From: Pectinophora gossypiella
Taxonomy: Eukaryota; Arthropoda; Insecta; Lepidoptera; Gelechiidae
DNA length: 64,000 nucleotides
Assembly (NCBI RefSeq): GCF_024362695.1
Contig: NW_026063245.1
Coordinates: forward strand, 709,501 to 773,500
Direction of reading: 5' to 3'
Shown here piece after piece: positions 34,794-46,822 of the stretch. Under the pieces are notes generated by a model. It did not search any database. It saw only the letters and a program-made list of their open reading frames with translations, and was not told the DNA's origin. Positions within the stretch are counted from its first letter, which is position 1. Each line of letters starts with the position of its first letter. The translations under genes were made by a program, and so were the position numbers.

Positions 34794-36267
34794 CCAGCTT
34801 TTGCCCGTGACTCCGTCCGCGTGGCGTGTTATAAAAGAAAGATCTTTGTGTGTGTGGGAGAAAGGTTAAAAAATGCTTAATTTTATTATTTTTAAATGAG
34901 GTTACAGTATAAGTAGCTCAGTTAAATAATTAATTGTTATTAATTTCTAGATTATTAGTTTATGATTTGGTTTGATATTTTAGGAAAATACGATCAGTTT
35001 CGAAAATTTAAACAAAATTTAAAAATTACAACAGAAATACGCCGTGAAACGTCCGCCTGGAAAATTCAACAGAAAACTACCTACGAAAGATTTGAACCAT
35101 CCAAGAATAGTGAAAAGCTCGCCCGCAAAATTCAATATTTGACACGACCATCAACGACGTCTGCCCTCACGCGTCTGCCGCGTTTCAGATGCTTACTCGG
35201 GTATCTGCCCCCCCTCCGCGCCTCGCCACCGCTGTCGCCGCCCCACAAACGCCGCCGCGGCCGCGACGTTTCTTGGTTGCCACTACCGCAAGTTATAAAT
35301 TTCAAGCCTGTAACTCGCTTCCCGTTCCCAGGGAAATTTTTAACTTTGCATTCACTAAGGTATATAATATATGCATGTCAAATTTCAAGCATCTAACTTA
35401 TGCAGTTTAGATTTTTTCATACAATTTTTTTTACCCGCCAATTCCCATTTTTCAAAATACAGCCATAACTAAAATTTATATTTACTAAGGTATGCATGCA
35501 TGCTTTTATTCGTAGCATGCATGCTAGATTGAAAACATCTATCTTACGCGGTTTAGATTTTATCATACAAATGTTTTTTCCCGCTAACTCCCGTTCCCGT
35601 GGGAATTTTGCAATATCCAGTTGCAACTAAGCTTTAAGTTAACTTTGGTACCTGCATGCCAAATTTCAAGCGTCTAACTTAAGCGGTATAGAATTTTTAT
35701 AGAAAAGGGTTTTCCCGCTAATTCCTGTTCCCGTGGGAATTTCGAGAATTCCTTTCTTAGTGCACCTCTACGGTACCTAAGCTACGTCCCTTCCTAATTT
35801 CAAGTGCCTACGTTTAGCTGTTTAGGCTGTGCGTTGATATGTCAGTCATTCAGTCATTCGGTTTCTCCTTTTATATATTTAGATATTTCCGTCATACATG
35901 ATTTCTATGTAACTTTAACCATTAAGGCTGCTCACGCGACGGAAGCTTAAAAAATGGAGTAACTTCTCCCGTTTTCCCAAAATTTCCCTTCACTACTCTG
36001 CTCCTATTGATTGTAGCGTGATGAAAAGTATACTATAACCTGCCTGCCTGAGTATGAAGAATAATTGTACCAAGTTTCATTAAAATCTGTCTAGTAGTTT
36101 TTGTTTCTATAAGGAACATACAGACAGACAGACAGACAGACAGACAAAAATTTTACTGATTGCATTTTTGGCATCAGTATCGATCACTAATCACCCCCTG
36201 ATAGTTATTTTGAAAAAATATTTAATGTACAGAACTGACCTCTCTACAGATTTATTATAAGTATAGA
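34794..36267 (-). mobile_element. Helitron copy without minisatellite
   Basis: Minus-strand start TC at 36267; the 3' end reads CTGG instead of CTAG at 34794-34797, after the usual hairpin. A (CAGA)n tract is at 36121-36145. It keeps the uninvaded site used by mariner in the copy at 26541-29132. A frame of 144 codons at 34962-35396 recurs in the other copy, frameshifted there, so it is probably not a gene. Confidence 0.8.
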
Positions 36268-36306
36268 TTATAGAGAACAAAAAGCGAGGTGTCCTTTTAT
36301 TCAATA

Positions 36307-37982
36307 CTAGCTTTTGCCCGCGACTTCGTCCGCGTGGCGTGTTATATAAGAGAGAGATCTTTGTGTGTGTGGGAGTGCATACTTATGCAGTTTAGATTTT
36401 TTCATACAATTTTTTTCCCCATAACTTGGGTCAAAATACAGCAAAAAATAAACTTTATATTTACTAAGGTATGCATGCATGCTAGATTGAATCAATTGAT
36501 TGAATTGATTTTTTTTTTTTAATTGATTGTTCATTGAGTTTTAATTTTAATACACACTTCCTCTCTTCCCTTCAACGTTGCTGTGCCCTACAGGGTCCAT
36601 GTTTTAGTTCCTATGCCTATGTAACACCCCATTGTACTACATGGAATGCAATAAATAATTTAATTGAATTGAAAACATCTATCCTACGCGGTTTCGATTT
36701 TTTCATACAAATGTTTTTTTCCCGCTAACTCCCGTTTCCGTGGGAATTTTGCAATATCCTGTTGCAACTAAGCTTTAAGTTAACTAAGGTACCTGCATGC
36801 CAAATTTCAAGCGTCTAACTTAAGCGGTTTAGATTTTTCATACAAAAGGATTTTCCCGCTAATTTCCGTTCCCGTGGGAATTCCGGGAATTCCTTTCTTA
36901 GTGCACCTCTACGGTACCTAAGCTATGTCCCTTCCAAATTTCAAATGCCTACGTTTAACCGTTCAGGCTATGCGTTGATATGTCAGTCACTGAGTCAGTC
37001 AGTTTCTCCTTTTATTTAGATTTGATTTTTTCATACAAATGTTTTTTCCCGCTAACTACCGTTCCCGTGGGAATTTTGTAATATCCTGTTGCAACTAAGC
37101 TTTAAGTTTACTAAAGTACCTGCATGCCAAATTTCAAACGTCTAACTTGAGTGGTTTAGATTTTTCATACAAAAGGATTTTCCCGCTAATTCCCGTTCCC
37201 GTGGGAATTTCGGGAATTTCTTTCTTAGTGCACCTCTACGGTATCTAAGGTACCTGCGAGCCAAATTTCAAACATCTAACTTGAATGGATTAGATTTTTC
37301 AAACAAAAGGATTTTCCCGTTAATTCCCGTTCCCGTGAGAATTTTGGGAATTCCTTTCTTAGTGCACCTCTACGGTACCTATGGTACCTGCATGACAAAT
37401 TTCAAACGTCTAACTTGAATGGTTTCGATTTTTCATACAAAAGGATTTTCCCGCTAATTCCCGTTCCCGTAGGAATTTCGGGAATTCCTTTCTTAGTACA
37501 CCTCTACGGTATCTAAGGTACCTGCATGACAGATTTCAAACATCTTACTTGAATGGTTTAGATTTTTCATACAAAAGGATTTTCCCGCTAATTCCCGTTC
37601 TCGTAGGAATTTCGGGAATTCCTTTCTTAATGCACCTCTACGGTACCTAAGGTACCTGCATGCCAAATTTCAAACGTCTAACTTGAATGGTTTCGATTTT
37701 TCATACAAAAGGATTTTCCCGCTAATTCCCGTTCCCGTAGGAATTTCGGGAATTCCTTTCTTAGTGCACCTCTACGGTATCTAAGATACCTGCATGCCAA
37801 ATTTCAAACGTCTAACTTGAGTGGTTTAGATTTTTCATACAAAAGGATTTCCCTTCACTACTCTGCTCCTATTGATTGTAGCGTGATGAAAAGTATACTA
37901 TAACCTGTCCAGGAGTGTGAAGAATAATTGTACCAAGTTTCATTAAAATCCGTCCAGTAGTTTTTGTTTCTATAAGGAACAT

Positions 37983-38043
<61 letters not shown>

Positions 38044-38162
38044 AATTTTACTGATTGCATTTTTGGCATCAGTATCGACCACTTATCACCCCCTGATAGT
38101 TATTTTGAAAAAATATTTAATGTACAGAATTGACCTCTCTACAGATTTATTATAAGTATAGA
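36307..38162 (-). mobile_element. Helitron copy with minisatellite
   Basis: Minus-strand start TC at 38162 and end CTAG at 36307-36310, inserted between A and T. It shares the 134-bp array and the LINE-like insert with 7074-9214. It interrupts gypsy-E1 sequence (36268-36306 and 38163-38638). Confidence 0.85.
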
Positions 38163-38638
38163 TGATACGGTCCCTATGAATTTCTACGTTTTCTATTAAA
38201 TTACCAGTCGAGCGAGGTTGTCTTTCGTGGTAAAGGAATAGATTATTTTTGTGTATTATACAATACCAAAGCGAGGTGTCCTTGTATACAGTATAATACA
38301 GTTCCCTACAAGTTTACGTAATCAATCATATCCCTACAATTAATTCCTATCCACACAATTAACACTTATAAATACAAATATGAAGATATATCAATTAAAT
38401 TACCAGTTCAGCGGAGTGTCTTATGTGGTAATAAAATGGATTTAAGTTATGTATTATATGGTTTGAAAGCGGAGTGTCTCTCTCACGATATAATACATTT
38501 CCCTACTAAACGGAAAGGGACGGGGAGGGAATAATGACACTACTCACATAACCCACGTACTCCTGCTGCCCTTTCCGTGGATCTTTACACTGGTGACTCT
38601 TGATGTTGCGTCTCGAAGCTGCGTCGTGTTATCACCTC
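38163..38638 (-). mobile_element. Gypsy-E1 internal remnant
   Basis: About 480 bp between the Helitron and the BEL LTR, continuous with 47104-47277 on the other side of BEL (duplication ACCTC) and probably with 36268-36306. It has repeated 'agcgaggtgtcctt'-like motifs and no coding. It is presumably leader or other noncoding sequence of gypsy-E1. Confidence 0.55.
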
Positions 38639-38908
38639 TGTTGATTCGGTACGGAACGGTGTTGTTTAAGAGAAAGAGTTTGTGATTTGTAGGAGATAAT
38701 TATAATCTGAATTCCACTAATGTTTACAGTAACAAATGTTAAAGTTCATAAAAAATGTTAGTAAAATGTTAAAATGTTCGGAGTGCACCCGGTCTCGACA
38801 GCCCCGCGTAATGCACTGGCGATTAAAAATTAATATAATTAAATCAGCGCATTATAAATCTAATGCGCTAGCTATTTGATCACGTGTTCGGTAGCATTAG
38901 ACCGAACA
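38639..38908 (-). repeat. BEL 3' LTR
   Basis: 270 bp, the same as the 5' LTR except for lacking an 11-bp GAAAGTAAAAT-type segment. Both LTRs hold 'gcgcattataaatctaatgc', an inverted-repeat-like stretch. Confidence 0.93.
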
Positions 38909-39085
38909 TCTTGGGGAAGGCGAAGTGAACACCTTATGACAATAAGTAACTATAAGGAAAAAATGATTATTTTAATTCTAAGGTTAGTCGTGTTAAGTAC
39001 TTAAAAAGTTACAATTCACTTAATACTATGTTTAATTTTGTGCACTAATTGTCCATTAAATGTTCATGAGAATTAAGGCAACAAT

Positions 39086-42000
39086 TTATTGAGGGCCGCT
39101 GAAGGAGATTTTCTTTAATACTGGGGTAGTGCCCCTGTCCTTGTAATACGCGATTTCACTTTTTTCACTTTCACGCTCATTCACTTGCACTCGCGCACTA
39201 CTGTGTTCTGGATCGGATGTGCGGGCGGGCGGCTGGGGCCCGGAGCTGGGCTCCGCCGTCGCCGCCACTGGTGTCGCGGCCGGGCCTTCCTGCCTCCGGC
39301 CACGAACTCGCCGATACACGAACCCCACCGCTATAGCGAAGACTAACCCCCATAGGAGGTATATTCCGATGTAATGATGAATATCGTGAATGGATACGTC
39401 TTCAGCTAATGCATTGCTTTGCTTCATTATCTTAATGTTTTTTCCAACTTCTTCCAGCAGTCGCTCGTTCTCGTTGTTTGTCATGTTTTCAGTATTGTAT
39501 TTCGATACTGTTAAGTTAATGACGTAATTGATTGGTGCCATCTCCGGGATCTCCACTTTATTTTCCACTATCATCTCGGTGGCTTGTTGTTTATGAGTGA
39601 AAATAGTGAAGTTTTCGTTTTTCACTACACAATCTGGTTTCAGCATAATTATGTTTGCTCTGACTAATTCATGAGCAGTAATTTGATCCTTGCATATATT
39701 TCTTAGTTGACATCGATCACAACAGAAGTGTAAGTATTGGTTAACTGTTGCTAGACTGATCCATAGGGTCTGGCATCCGGAGATAAGTGTTTTACATTGC
39801 GCTGGGTTTTCAACGTCTTTAATACAGAGGTCTTGGTCAGTCTTCAATCGGTATATGGGAGTTTTTAACTGGCATAAATACGTCGATGAGTCGCGTATTA
39901 TACAGTTGTTTAAGTCCGTCCGACTTACTGGTAGATAAAGGTCTTTCTGGAGGTTGATAGCCACGTGACTTTTTATAGGCATAATGTTTATCATATTCCT
40001 TCCCATTTGATGCGGTACAGAAATGACGTTGTAGAGCTCGTAGATATCTCGGCTGATCAAGGGAATCTTAATTTCAAAGATTGCATACTGTTTGCTTAGT
40101 TTGGTCTTCACCCTTAATAGTTGGTATATATTATGCATATTACTTTGGATGTTATCAATCGGAAGAGTGAGTTCGTTTGTTAAGTGTCGCGAAATCACAC
40201 TAAGTTCCCTTTGTAGTTGATTGGGGTCAATCAGGTGAGCATTGAGCTTTCCATTGTAGACACTAGTGATCGTATCGAGAAGAGTGTCTTGGATGTTTCT
40301 TAGATGTATTAGTAAGTTATTTGCGGCTAGTGCTGATAATGAAAATTCCGTCATAATCTCCGCTTCGCTTACTTTTTTCACCAAAATACGTGTGGATTGA
40401 TCCAGCTCCATCAAATGTTTGTTGATAATTTTGTGTTGTTTTTCTACGGTTTCTTCTGTTCGCTTCAGAAGGTTATATTCGGCTTCTACCACGGAAGTTT
40501 GATTTTTCCATAACAAAGCCAATTGCTTTTGGTTTTTTCGTACCAATTCGATATCTCTTTTGTACTGTTCCGCGAAACTGTCATCTAATACTCCGAATAG
40601 GGCGTTGGCTATGTTCCCGACACCGTTGATAACGCCACGCCTCCTTCTATGATTAGTGCTTACGTGTTGGTTCAACAAGACTTTATTTATATGTTGCAAC
40701 TCCGCATATGCGTGACGTAACTGTAACATAATGATATCACAGTGCGACAGCTGATTAATTGAAAAACATACCTTTTCCAAATGTTGGTAATATTTTTCAT
40801 ATGCCGTAATTCCTTCCCAATAAGGGTTTAGATCGAAATAGGCGACGATCTTCCACTCATCTCTAGCCAATTGCACATTAGACAGTTTATCAAAATATAA
40901 TCCCTGATTTGTTTTCAAACTCGTCGCATTGAAACCGAACACCGTCGATGTTAGAGTCATGAAGTAAAGAAACGTCATAAGTATCGTTGTGACACCCGTT
41001 CTTATGTTTGTTTGCTGTCTCTTTTCTTTGTGCTTAGTTTCATCCCTTCTCTCTGTTTCCTTTTGTTCTATGCATTGTTTATCCAGTGGCAACACAGACA
41101 ACTTTATTACCGGTCTTTTTATGATGCCGTTTTTTGTTTTTAGGGTGACGACCCTGACGTAGCCGTCACTGCCGGGATGGACCCCCAGAACTCTTCCCAG
41201 TGCCCACTTTCCCGAAGGTAGATTGTCGTCATGTATAACAACTAAGTCTCCTATTTTAATGTTATAATGTGGTTGCTGCCACTTTCTGCGAGCTGTTAGT
41301 TGACTCAAATATTCGGTCTTCCATCTCCTCCAGATATCTCGAAATATTCTTTGTGTTAAATACCAGCGGGTACGGGCATCTTCATTTGTTTCTATCATGG
41401 TAACTCCTGCCCTTCCTGTTAAGAAATGTGCAGGGGTAAGGAAGTTTAAATCATCGATATCTTCAGTTAAAGCGCACAGAGGTCGTGAGTTAAGACATGC
41501 TTCCAGTTGGGCCAATATAGTGGAAAACTCTTCAAAAGTGAGCTTCTGTTCTCCCACTACCCGTTTCAAATGATGTTTAAGGCTCCGCACTGCTCGCTCC
41601 CACAGTCCTCCTGCACTAGGCCACGCAGGCGCGTTAAAATGCCATTCAATGTTCATTTCTGTGACCTCAGTTAGAAAACTCTCATTAAAAACTTCTTGTA
41701 GCCGTTTCCATTCGTTTTGTAAGATGTTATTAGCACCAACAAAATTAGTACCATTGTCGCTGTATAGGTGGTGGGGTGCTCCTCGTCTAGCTGACATCCT
41801 TCGTAAGGCAGCTATAAATGCTGAGCTAGTGAGATCGGAGACTAGTTCCAAGTGTACAGCTTTAGTTACCATACACACGAAGATAGCTATATAACCCTTT
41901 AGTGTTCTCGTGCCCTTCCCTTTATTTGCCTTTATATCGACAAAACCTGTATAATCTACTCCAGTATGGTAGAACGGGCTTGCGGGATTGCTCCGGGCTG

Positions 42001-45000
42001 CGGGTAGGTCTCCCATCAGTTGGTGTTCCTTTTTTCCTTCATGCTTGCGGCATGTCACACATTTTCTCAACTCCTTTTTCACAAAGTTGTTGCCACCGGT
42101 GATCCAGTACTCCTGTCTTAATGTTGCTTGAGTGAGTCGAGGACCTCCATGGAATGTTAGTTTATGGGCTTGATCCACAAGTAAGGATGCGAGGCGAGAC
42201 CCTCCAGGAATTATCTTCGGATGTTTCATCTCTATGTTGATTTTCGCTTGTTCCAGACGTCCGCCTACACGTAAAATGTTTTCCTTATCGATGTATGGGA
42301 ATAGACTGATTAATTTACTGTTGTTATTCACCTTTCCATGTTTGCGTAAATGTTTTACTTCCGTGTCGAAAGCGCTGGTTTGCACATATTTTATAATGAT
42401 GTGTTTTGCATTGCGCAATTCTTGTAATGTGAGCTGTCTCCGTAATTGACCGCGTTTAGGTGTCAACGCTCGCCGTATCCATGCAAGAATGCGTGTAATT
42501 TTTGACAATGAACTATGCCGTAGTAATAAATCGTCAAGGATATTTTCGCTTGTTGCCAACGTGGCAGTATTCACTTTTGAAGTTTTATGCTTTTTCTCAT
42601 CATTTGTCGTAAATATCTCTCTTAGTGTTTTTTCTGATTCATCTGTAACCAACCATTCTGGGCCAGTTTTCCACAGATCATGTTTCAGTAGCTGAGATGG
42701 ATATAATCCCCGGGTTATAACATCCGCAGGATTCTCATCCGTCTTGACATAACGCCACTGTTGTTCCGGCATTATTTCTGTTATTTGTTGTACCCTATTA
42801 GCAACAAAGGGTTTCCATCTTCCTGGCTCTCCTTGCAGCCACCCGAGGACCACCTTGGAATCAGTCCAGCCGTATGTTTTTGTCTCGTATGGACTAAGTG
42901 CCTGTTTGATTTTCAAAATCAATCTTGAAAGCAACTGAGCGCCACATAGCTCTAGTCTTGGTAAAGTAATCTTTTTGTTGAGTGGAACAAGTTTAGTTTT
43001 GGCGGCGACTAGTACCACTCTTGGTTTATGTTTTATTTTGGCATATACTACACAGCCGTATGCTTCGATGGATGCGTCACAAAATCCAATCAACTCAATG
43101 ACGTCATGCTCTTCGCTCCTTATCCATCTCGGAACTTGGTACTCATTTATATTGGGTAGGTCAGCTAGTAATTTAGACCATTCGCCTTTGATGTCATCGG
43201 GGACTTCTTCATCCCATTGTTTATTTGTTTGCCATACCTTTTGAAATAGGATTTTAAGTTTGATTACTACTGGAGCTAACCATCCTAATGGGTCATAAAT
43301 CTTCGACATTTCGGACAGTAAGCTTCTTTTAGTTAGTTTTGCTGGGTTAGTAATTTGACACTTAAAAGAGAAAGTGTCCTCCACAGGGTTCCAGCGCAAC
43401 CCTAGCGTTTTCGAAGTGTTTTCTGTTTTGAAGTCAAAGATCATGTTTTCGACGTTTGCCTCCTTTGCAATGTTTTGTAGTAATTCGGGATTGTTAGATG
43501 TCCATTTTCTTAGGTTGAATCCCCCAGATTTCATTAATGAGGTTAGCTCGCTTATAAGTTCTCTTCCCTGTCCAATTTCATTAGCTCCACTTAATAGGTC
43601 ATCCATGTAAAAGGATTCTTCAATGATTTTCGCTGCGTTGGGGAAAGAGTCACGTTCATCGACAGCCAATTTTCTAAGCGTCATCATTGCCAAAAAGGGC
43701 GCTGCCTTTGTACCGTAAGTAATAGTCCGCAACTCGAATGTTTGTATAGGATGTTCAGGTGACTCTCGCCAGATGATTTTCTGAAGTGGAGTGTCTGATT
43801 TATTTACCAATATCTGGCGATACATCTTTTCTATATCTGCCGTTACAGCATACTTGTACTGTCTCCATTTCAACAATAGACACTGCATGTCTTGCTGTAA
43901 GTTGGGGCCTGTATACATAAGATCATTTAAAGAGTAGCCGCTTGATGTTTTTGAAGATGCATTAAAGACAACTCTATATTTAGTAGTCAATGAGTCAGCG
44001 CGCTCGACACCGTGGTGCGGTAAATAACACTCTGGTGTCGAGTTACTGGCGACTACCTCCATGTGACTCAGTTGTTGATATTCATTCATAAATGACCTAT
44101 AGGCTGATGCTAGTTTTTCTTGTCTCTGCAATTTATGTTCCAAATTTTTAAATTGGGCCAGAGCTTTTTCTTTAGATTTTCCCAAATGTTTTTCGTAGTT
44201 AGGCTTCATTGGAAGCCTAACTTCATAACGACCTTCCTCATTTCGTGTTGTGGTTTCGTGAAAATATTTCACGCATTCAATCTCTTCCTTTGACATTTCT
44301 CCTTCCTCTACTACATCTTCGATTTCCCAGAAATTTTTAATATCCTCTATATTATTTATCACGACATTACAGTAAAAAGTTTGGGCACTTCCGCACAGAA
44401 GCCAACCAAGCTTTGTTTGTTGGGCTATGGGCTGTTTTGCGTCATCACCCTTTATAATGCCGCTCATTATGATATTCGAGTATATGTCCGCACCGAGTAA
44501 CAAATCGACGGGACGGCTGATATAAAATTCAGGATCAGCCAAGTTAATGTTTTGGATGTTAGACCATGCTGGTTTCTGAAACGTTTTATTTGGCAAGCTC
44601 TTAATAAGGTGTGTCATTATCACTACTTCTGCGGGAAAGGTGTAGTCATTGTACCTTGAAGCACATGTTATATCTAATTTCCCCTTGCAACTGCTTTCCC
44701 GTTGACCTACTCCGAAGATAACACCTTTACATTTTTCCCTCTTTATGCCTAGTGTTTGAGCCGCTGCTTCTGTTATAATTGATAGTTGCGAGCCTTGGTC
44801 AATTAAGGCTCGCATGGTATGATATGTTCCATCCGCGCCTTGAACTCTTAATTGAGCGGTTGCTAGTAAAATTTCCGAATAGTTTTCTTGAGACACGTAG
44901 GACGTAGTGGCCGCATGCTCTGTGTTGCTAGTTGGTTGCCCGGAGTTCATTGGCCTTGCAGCTGAGTTATTCAATGCATCATGTAGCAACGTATTATGCT

Positions 45001-46597
45001 GTTTTGTGCATTTGTGGCATGTGTGAGTAGAATGACACGGTTTGCCAAAGTGCGTAAAAAGGCAATTTGTGCAAAGTCCGAGTTTATTTATCGTACTTAG
45101 CCTTTTTTCGTTAGACATTTGTAAAAATGTTTTGCAGTTATATATTCCATGTCCGTTTTTGCACAATGGACACTTAAAACTAGTCACGTTGTATGACTTC
45201 GCAATATACCCATTTCCGTTGTTCTTATATATGTTATTATGAGGAGCAAATTTTTTAACGTTAACGGGATGTTGAGTTTGGTTTTGTGGAGGCTTTTGTG
45301 GTACCGTCTCCTGTTTCCGCCGTGATGCCGTTTCCAAATTAGTAAATCTATTTTCTAAGAAGTCTAAAAGATCTTTTAATATGGGCACTTCACGTCTGTT
45401 TTTTAGCGAGTCAAGGTATTCACTATGAGTCTCCGAATCCATCTTCTGTGTTAGTAAGTGAACCAATATTGGATCCCAGCTAGAAGTATCTATTCCTAAA
45501 TTCTTAATAGCGTTTAGTGTCTCAACTGTGCTATCGTGCATTCTTTTGATTTGTGCTAACGAATTGTATTGAATGGCTGGTACCCCAAATAGAACGTTTA
45601 AATGTGACGTTAAAATAGCCTTCTTGTTATCATAACGGTGATTGAGAATCTCCCAACACGTTGCATAGTTCTCTGAGCTAATGTACAAATGTTGGATTAA
45701 TCTTTCAGCTTCTCCCTTAACCTTTGTTTTTAGAATCTGCATTTTTTGCGACTCAGGCATAGTTGGGTTATTATGGATAGCATCGGTAAATAAATCTTTG
45801 AAGGACATCCAGTTATTATAATTGCCGCTAAAAATCGGGATTTCTAATTTTGGTGTTGTTTTTTCTCTATAAGATACTGACCACATCTTTTTGTTTATCT
45901 CTTTTTTCAATGTATGGAACTGGTTCTCGTATTTGGAGAATGTTGCTTCATATTGTAGATTGTTGCCATTCAACTCACTGTCAATTTCCAAATGCAAGTT
46001 ATCAATGGCTACCCATCTTGTTTCTAATGTTTTTAGGGCATCCTCAAACTCCCATTTCTCCACAATGTTTTCTACGATAATGTTCGACACGGTTCTCGTG
46101 AAAGCCCGAAAATTGGCTTCCTGTTTACGAATACTCTCATCGAGTCTACTCAGATTTCCTCTTTGCGGCTTTTCTCCGACGTTTTCCTTGCGCGGAATTC
46201 CTACCTGATGCAGTTGTAGTCCTTGTGCCGCACTTGTACCTGCCTCTGCGCTTGGATCAATTCCCGTCTCTCGTTGTACTTCAATTTTCTCTTCTCCCTC
46301 TAAATGTGTTGAAGTTCCCACCTTCTGGTAAGCTATTGTAATTGCTTCACGAAATCGTTTGTTTGTTTCAGCTACCTTTTCATAGCAATTTTCGACAAAA
46401 TAGGGATCTACCGGACTTACTTCCATTAAAATCTGATCGTGATTAAATTGTATTTGCTTCCATAATTCATTTAATCGAGCCCACTTTTTGTTAAAATAGT
46501 CTCGATCGTTCTTTCTTTGTTGTCCATCCTTTTTATAGTTCGCGTACAGCCGATCAAACTCCTCTATCAAGATATATTGTTCCTCCAGGAGAGGCAT
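39086..46597 (-). CDS. gag-pol-env: BEL/Pao gag-pol-env polyprotein, single open frame
   Basis: 2503 residues without a stop. Gag: about 1-580, with a capsid-like region (250-420) and Cys/His zinc-binding segments (476-540). Protease: D600 in LIDQGSQ. RT: 870-1010 with YMDD at 997-1000. RNase H: D1174, E1216, D1246 and D1292. Integrase: HHCC (HKLTFH near 1478, C1513 and C1516), D1548, D1614 and E1667, then a C-terminal domain to about 1840. The envelope-like part follows in frame: hydrophobic 1868-1888 (signal-like), RRRR 1984-1987, a glycine-rich fusion-peptide-like segment from 1988, a helical region to about 2070, a cysteine cluster 2240-2325, a membrane segment 2409-2428 and a tail of 75 residues. 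The fusion segment resembles baculovirus F/errantivirus Env. All catalytic residues I can check are present. Confidence 0.93.
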   Translation of the reverse strand: MPLLEEQYILIEEFDRLYANYKKDGQQRKNDRDYFNKKWARLNELWKQIQFNHDQILMEVSPVDPYFVENCYEKVAETNKRFREAITIAYQKVGTSTHLEGEEKIEVQRETGIDPSAEAGTSAAQGLQLHQVGIPRKENVGEKPQRGNLSRLDESIRKQEANFRAFTRTVSNIIVENIVEKWEFEDALKTLETRWVAIDNLHLEIDSELNGNNLQYEATFSKYENQFHTLKKEINKKMWSVSYREKTTPKLEIPIFSGNYNNWMSFKDLFTDAIHNNPTMPESQKMQILKTKVKGEAERLIQHLYISSENYATCWEILNHRYDNKKAILTSHLNVLFGVPAIQYNSLAQIKRMHDSTVETLNAIKNLGIDTSSWDPILVHLLTQKMDSETHSEYLDSLKNRREVPILKDLLDFLENRFTNLETASRRKQETVPQKPPQNQTQHPVNVKKFAPHNNIYKNNGNGYIAKSYNVTSFKCPLCKNGHGIYNCKTFLQMSNEKRLSTINKLGLCTNCLFTHFGKPCHSTHTCHKCTKQHNTLLHDALNNSAARPMNSGQPTSNTEHAATTSYVSQENYSEILLATAQLRVQGADGTYHTMRALIDQGSQLSIITEAAAQTLGIKREKCKGVIFGVGQRESSCKGKLDITCASRYNDYTFPAEVVIMTHLIKSLPNKTFQKPAWSNIQNINLADPEFYISRPVDLLLGADIYSNIIMSGIIKGDDAKQPIAQQTKLGWLLCGSAQTFYCNVVINNIEDIKNFWEIEDVVEEGEMSKEEIECVKYFHETTTRNEEGRYEVRLPMKPNYEKHLGKSKEKALAQFKNLEHKLQRQEKLASAYRSFMNEYQQLSHMEVVASNSTPECYLPHHGVERADSLTTKYRVVFNASSKTSSGYSLNDLMYTGPNLQQDMQCLLLKWRQYKYAVTADIEKMYRQILVNKSDTPLQKIIWRESPEHPIQTFELRTITYGTKAAPFLAMMTLRKLAVDERDSFPNAAKIIEESFYMDDLLSGANEIGQGRELISELTSLMKSGGFNLRKWTSNNPELLQNIAKEANVENMIFDFKTENTSKTLGLRWNPVEDTFSFKCQITNPAKLTKRSLLSEMSKIYDPLGWLAPVVIKLKILFQKVWQTNKQWDEEVPDDIKGEWSKLLADLPNINEYQVPRWIRSEEHDVIELIGFCDASIEAYGCVVYAKIKHKPRVVLVAAKTKLVPLNKKITLPRLELCGAQLLSRLILKIKQALSPYETKTYGWTDSKVVLGWLQGEPGRWKPFVANRVQQITEIMPEQQWRYVKTDENPADVITRGLYPSQLLKHDLWKTGPEWLVTDESEKTLREIFTTNDEKKHKTSKVNTATLATSENILDDLLLRHSSLSKITRILAWIRRALTPKRGQLRRQLTLQELRNAKHIIIKYVQTSAFDTEVKHLRKHGKVNNNSKLISLFPYIDKENILRVGGRLEQAKINIEMKHPKIIPGGSRLASLLVDQAHKLTFHGGPRLTQATLRQEYWITGGNNFVKKELRKCVTCRKHEGKKEHQLMGDLPAARSNPASPFYHTGVDYTGFVDIKANKGKGTRTLKGYIAIFVCMVTKAVHLELVSDLTSSAFIAALRRMSARRGAPHHLYSDNGTNFVGANNILQNEWKRLQEVFNESFLTEVTEMNIEWHFNAPAWPSAGGLWERAVRSLKHHLKRVVGEQKLTFEEFSTILAQLEACLNSRPLCALTEDIDDLNFLTPAHFLTGRAGVTMIETNEDARTRWYLTQRIFRDIWRRWKTEYLSQLTARRKWQQPHYNIKIGDLVVIHDDNLPSGKWALGRVLGVHPGSDGYVRVVTLKTKNGIIKRPVIKLSVLPLDKQCIEQKETERRDETKHKEKRQQTNIRTGVTTILMTFLYFMTLTSTVFGFNATSLKTNQGLYFDKLSNVQLARDEWKIVAYFDLNPYWEGITAYEKYYQHLEKVCFSINQLSHCDIIMLQLRHAYAELQHINKVLLNQHVSTNHRRRRGVINGVGNIANALFGVLDDSFAEQYKRDIELVRKNQKQLALLWKNQTSVVEAEYNLLKRTEETVEKQHKIINKHLMELDQSTRILVKKVSEAEIMTEFSLSALAANNLLIHLRNIQDTLLDTITSVYNGKLNAHLIDPNQLQRELSVISRHLTNELTLPIDNIQSNMHNIYQLLRVKTKLSKQYAIFEIKIPLISRDIYELYNVISVPHQMGRNMINIMPIKSHVAINLQKDLYLPVSRTDLNNCIIRDSSTYLCQLKTPIYRLKTDQDLCIKDVENPAQCKTLISGCQTLWISLATVNQYLHFCCDRCQLRNICKDQITAHELVRANIIMLKPDCVVKNENFTIFTHKQQATEMIVENKVEIPEMAPINYVINLTVSKYNTENMTNNENERLLEEVGKNIKIMKQSNALAEDVSIHDIHHYIGIYLLWGLVFAIAVGFVYRRVRGRRQEGPAATPVAATAEPSSGPQPPARTSDPEHSSARVQVNERESEKSEIAYYKDRGTTPVLKKISFSGPQ

Positions 46598-46822
46598 TTT
46601 GATAGATTATATAGAAGAAATTGGTTAGGTCTTACTCAGAATGTTCCAACTTTAGGTGTTACTCTCTTAGAAGTCGTTACAGCAGTTGAAGCTCATCCGC
46701 TAACCACTGCAATCCTTTGTCACCGTAATCCGTCACACACAAATGTTTCACTAGTTCAAGCACCTCACTTGCCGAAACTTAGTCCAAATAACGACGCGCG
46801 AGGTCCTAGGCTCGAAGGACCA
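46598..46822 (-). promoter_or_regulatory. BEL primer-binding site and leader
   Basis: The primer site TGGTCCTTCGAGCC begins immediately inside the 5' LTR (46822). The 225-bp leader leads to the ATG at 46597. A possible splice donor, AAGTGAGG, lies near 46768; whether a spliced env RNA exists cannot be seen. Confidence 0.7.

Noticed and set aside
34962..35396. A 144-codon protein gene starting MIWFDILG
   Set aside because: It lies in a Helitron, is frameshifted in the other copy (28941-29132 region), and its codons show no recognisable domain.
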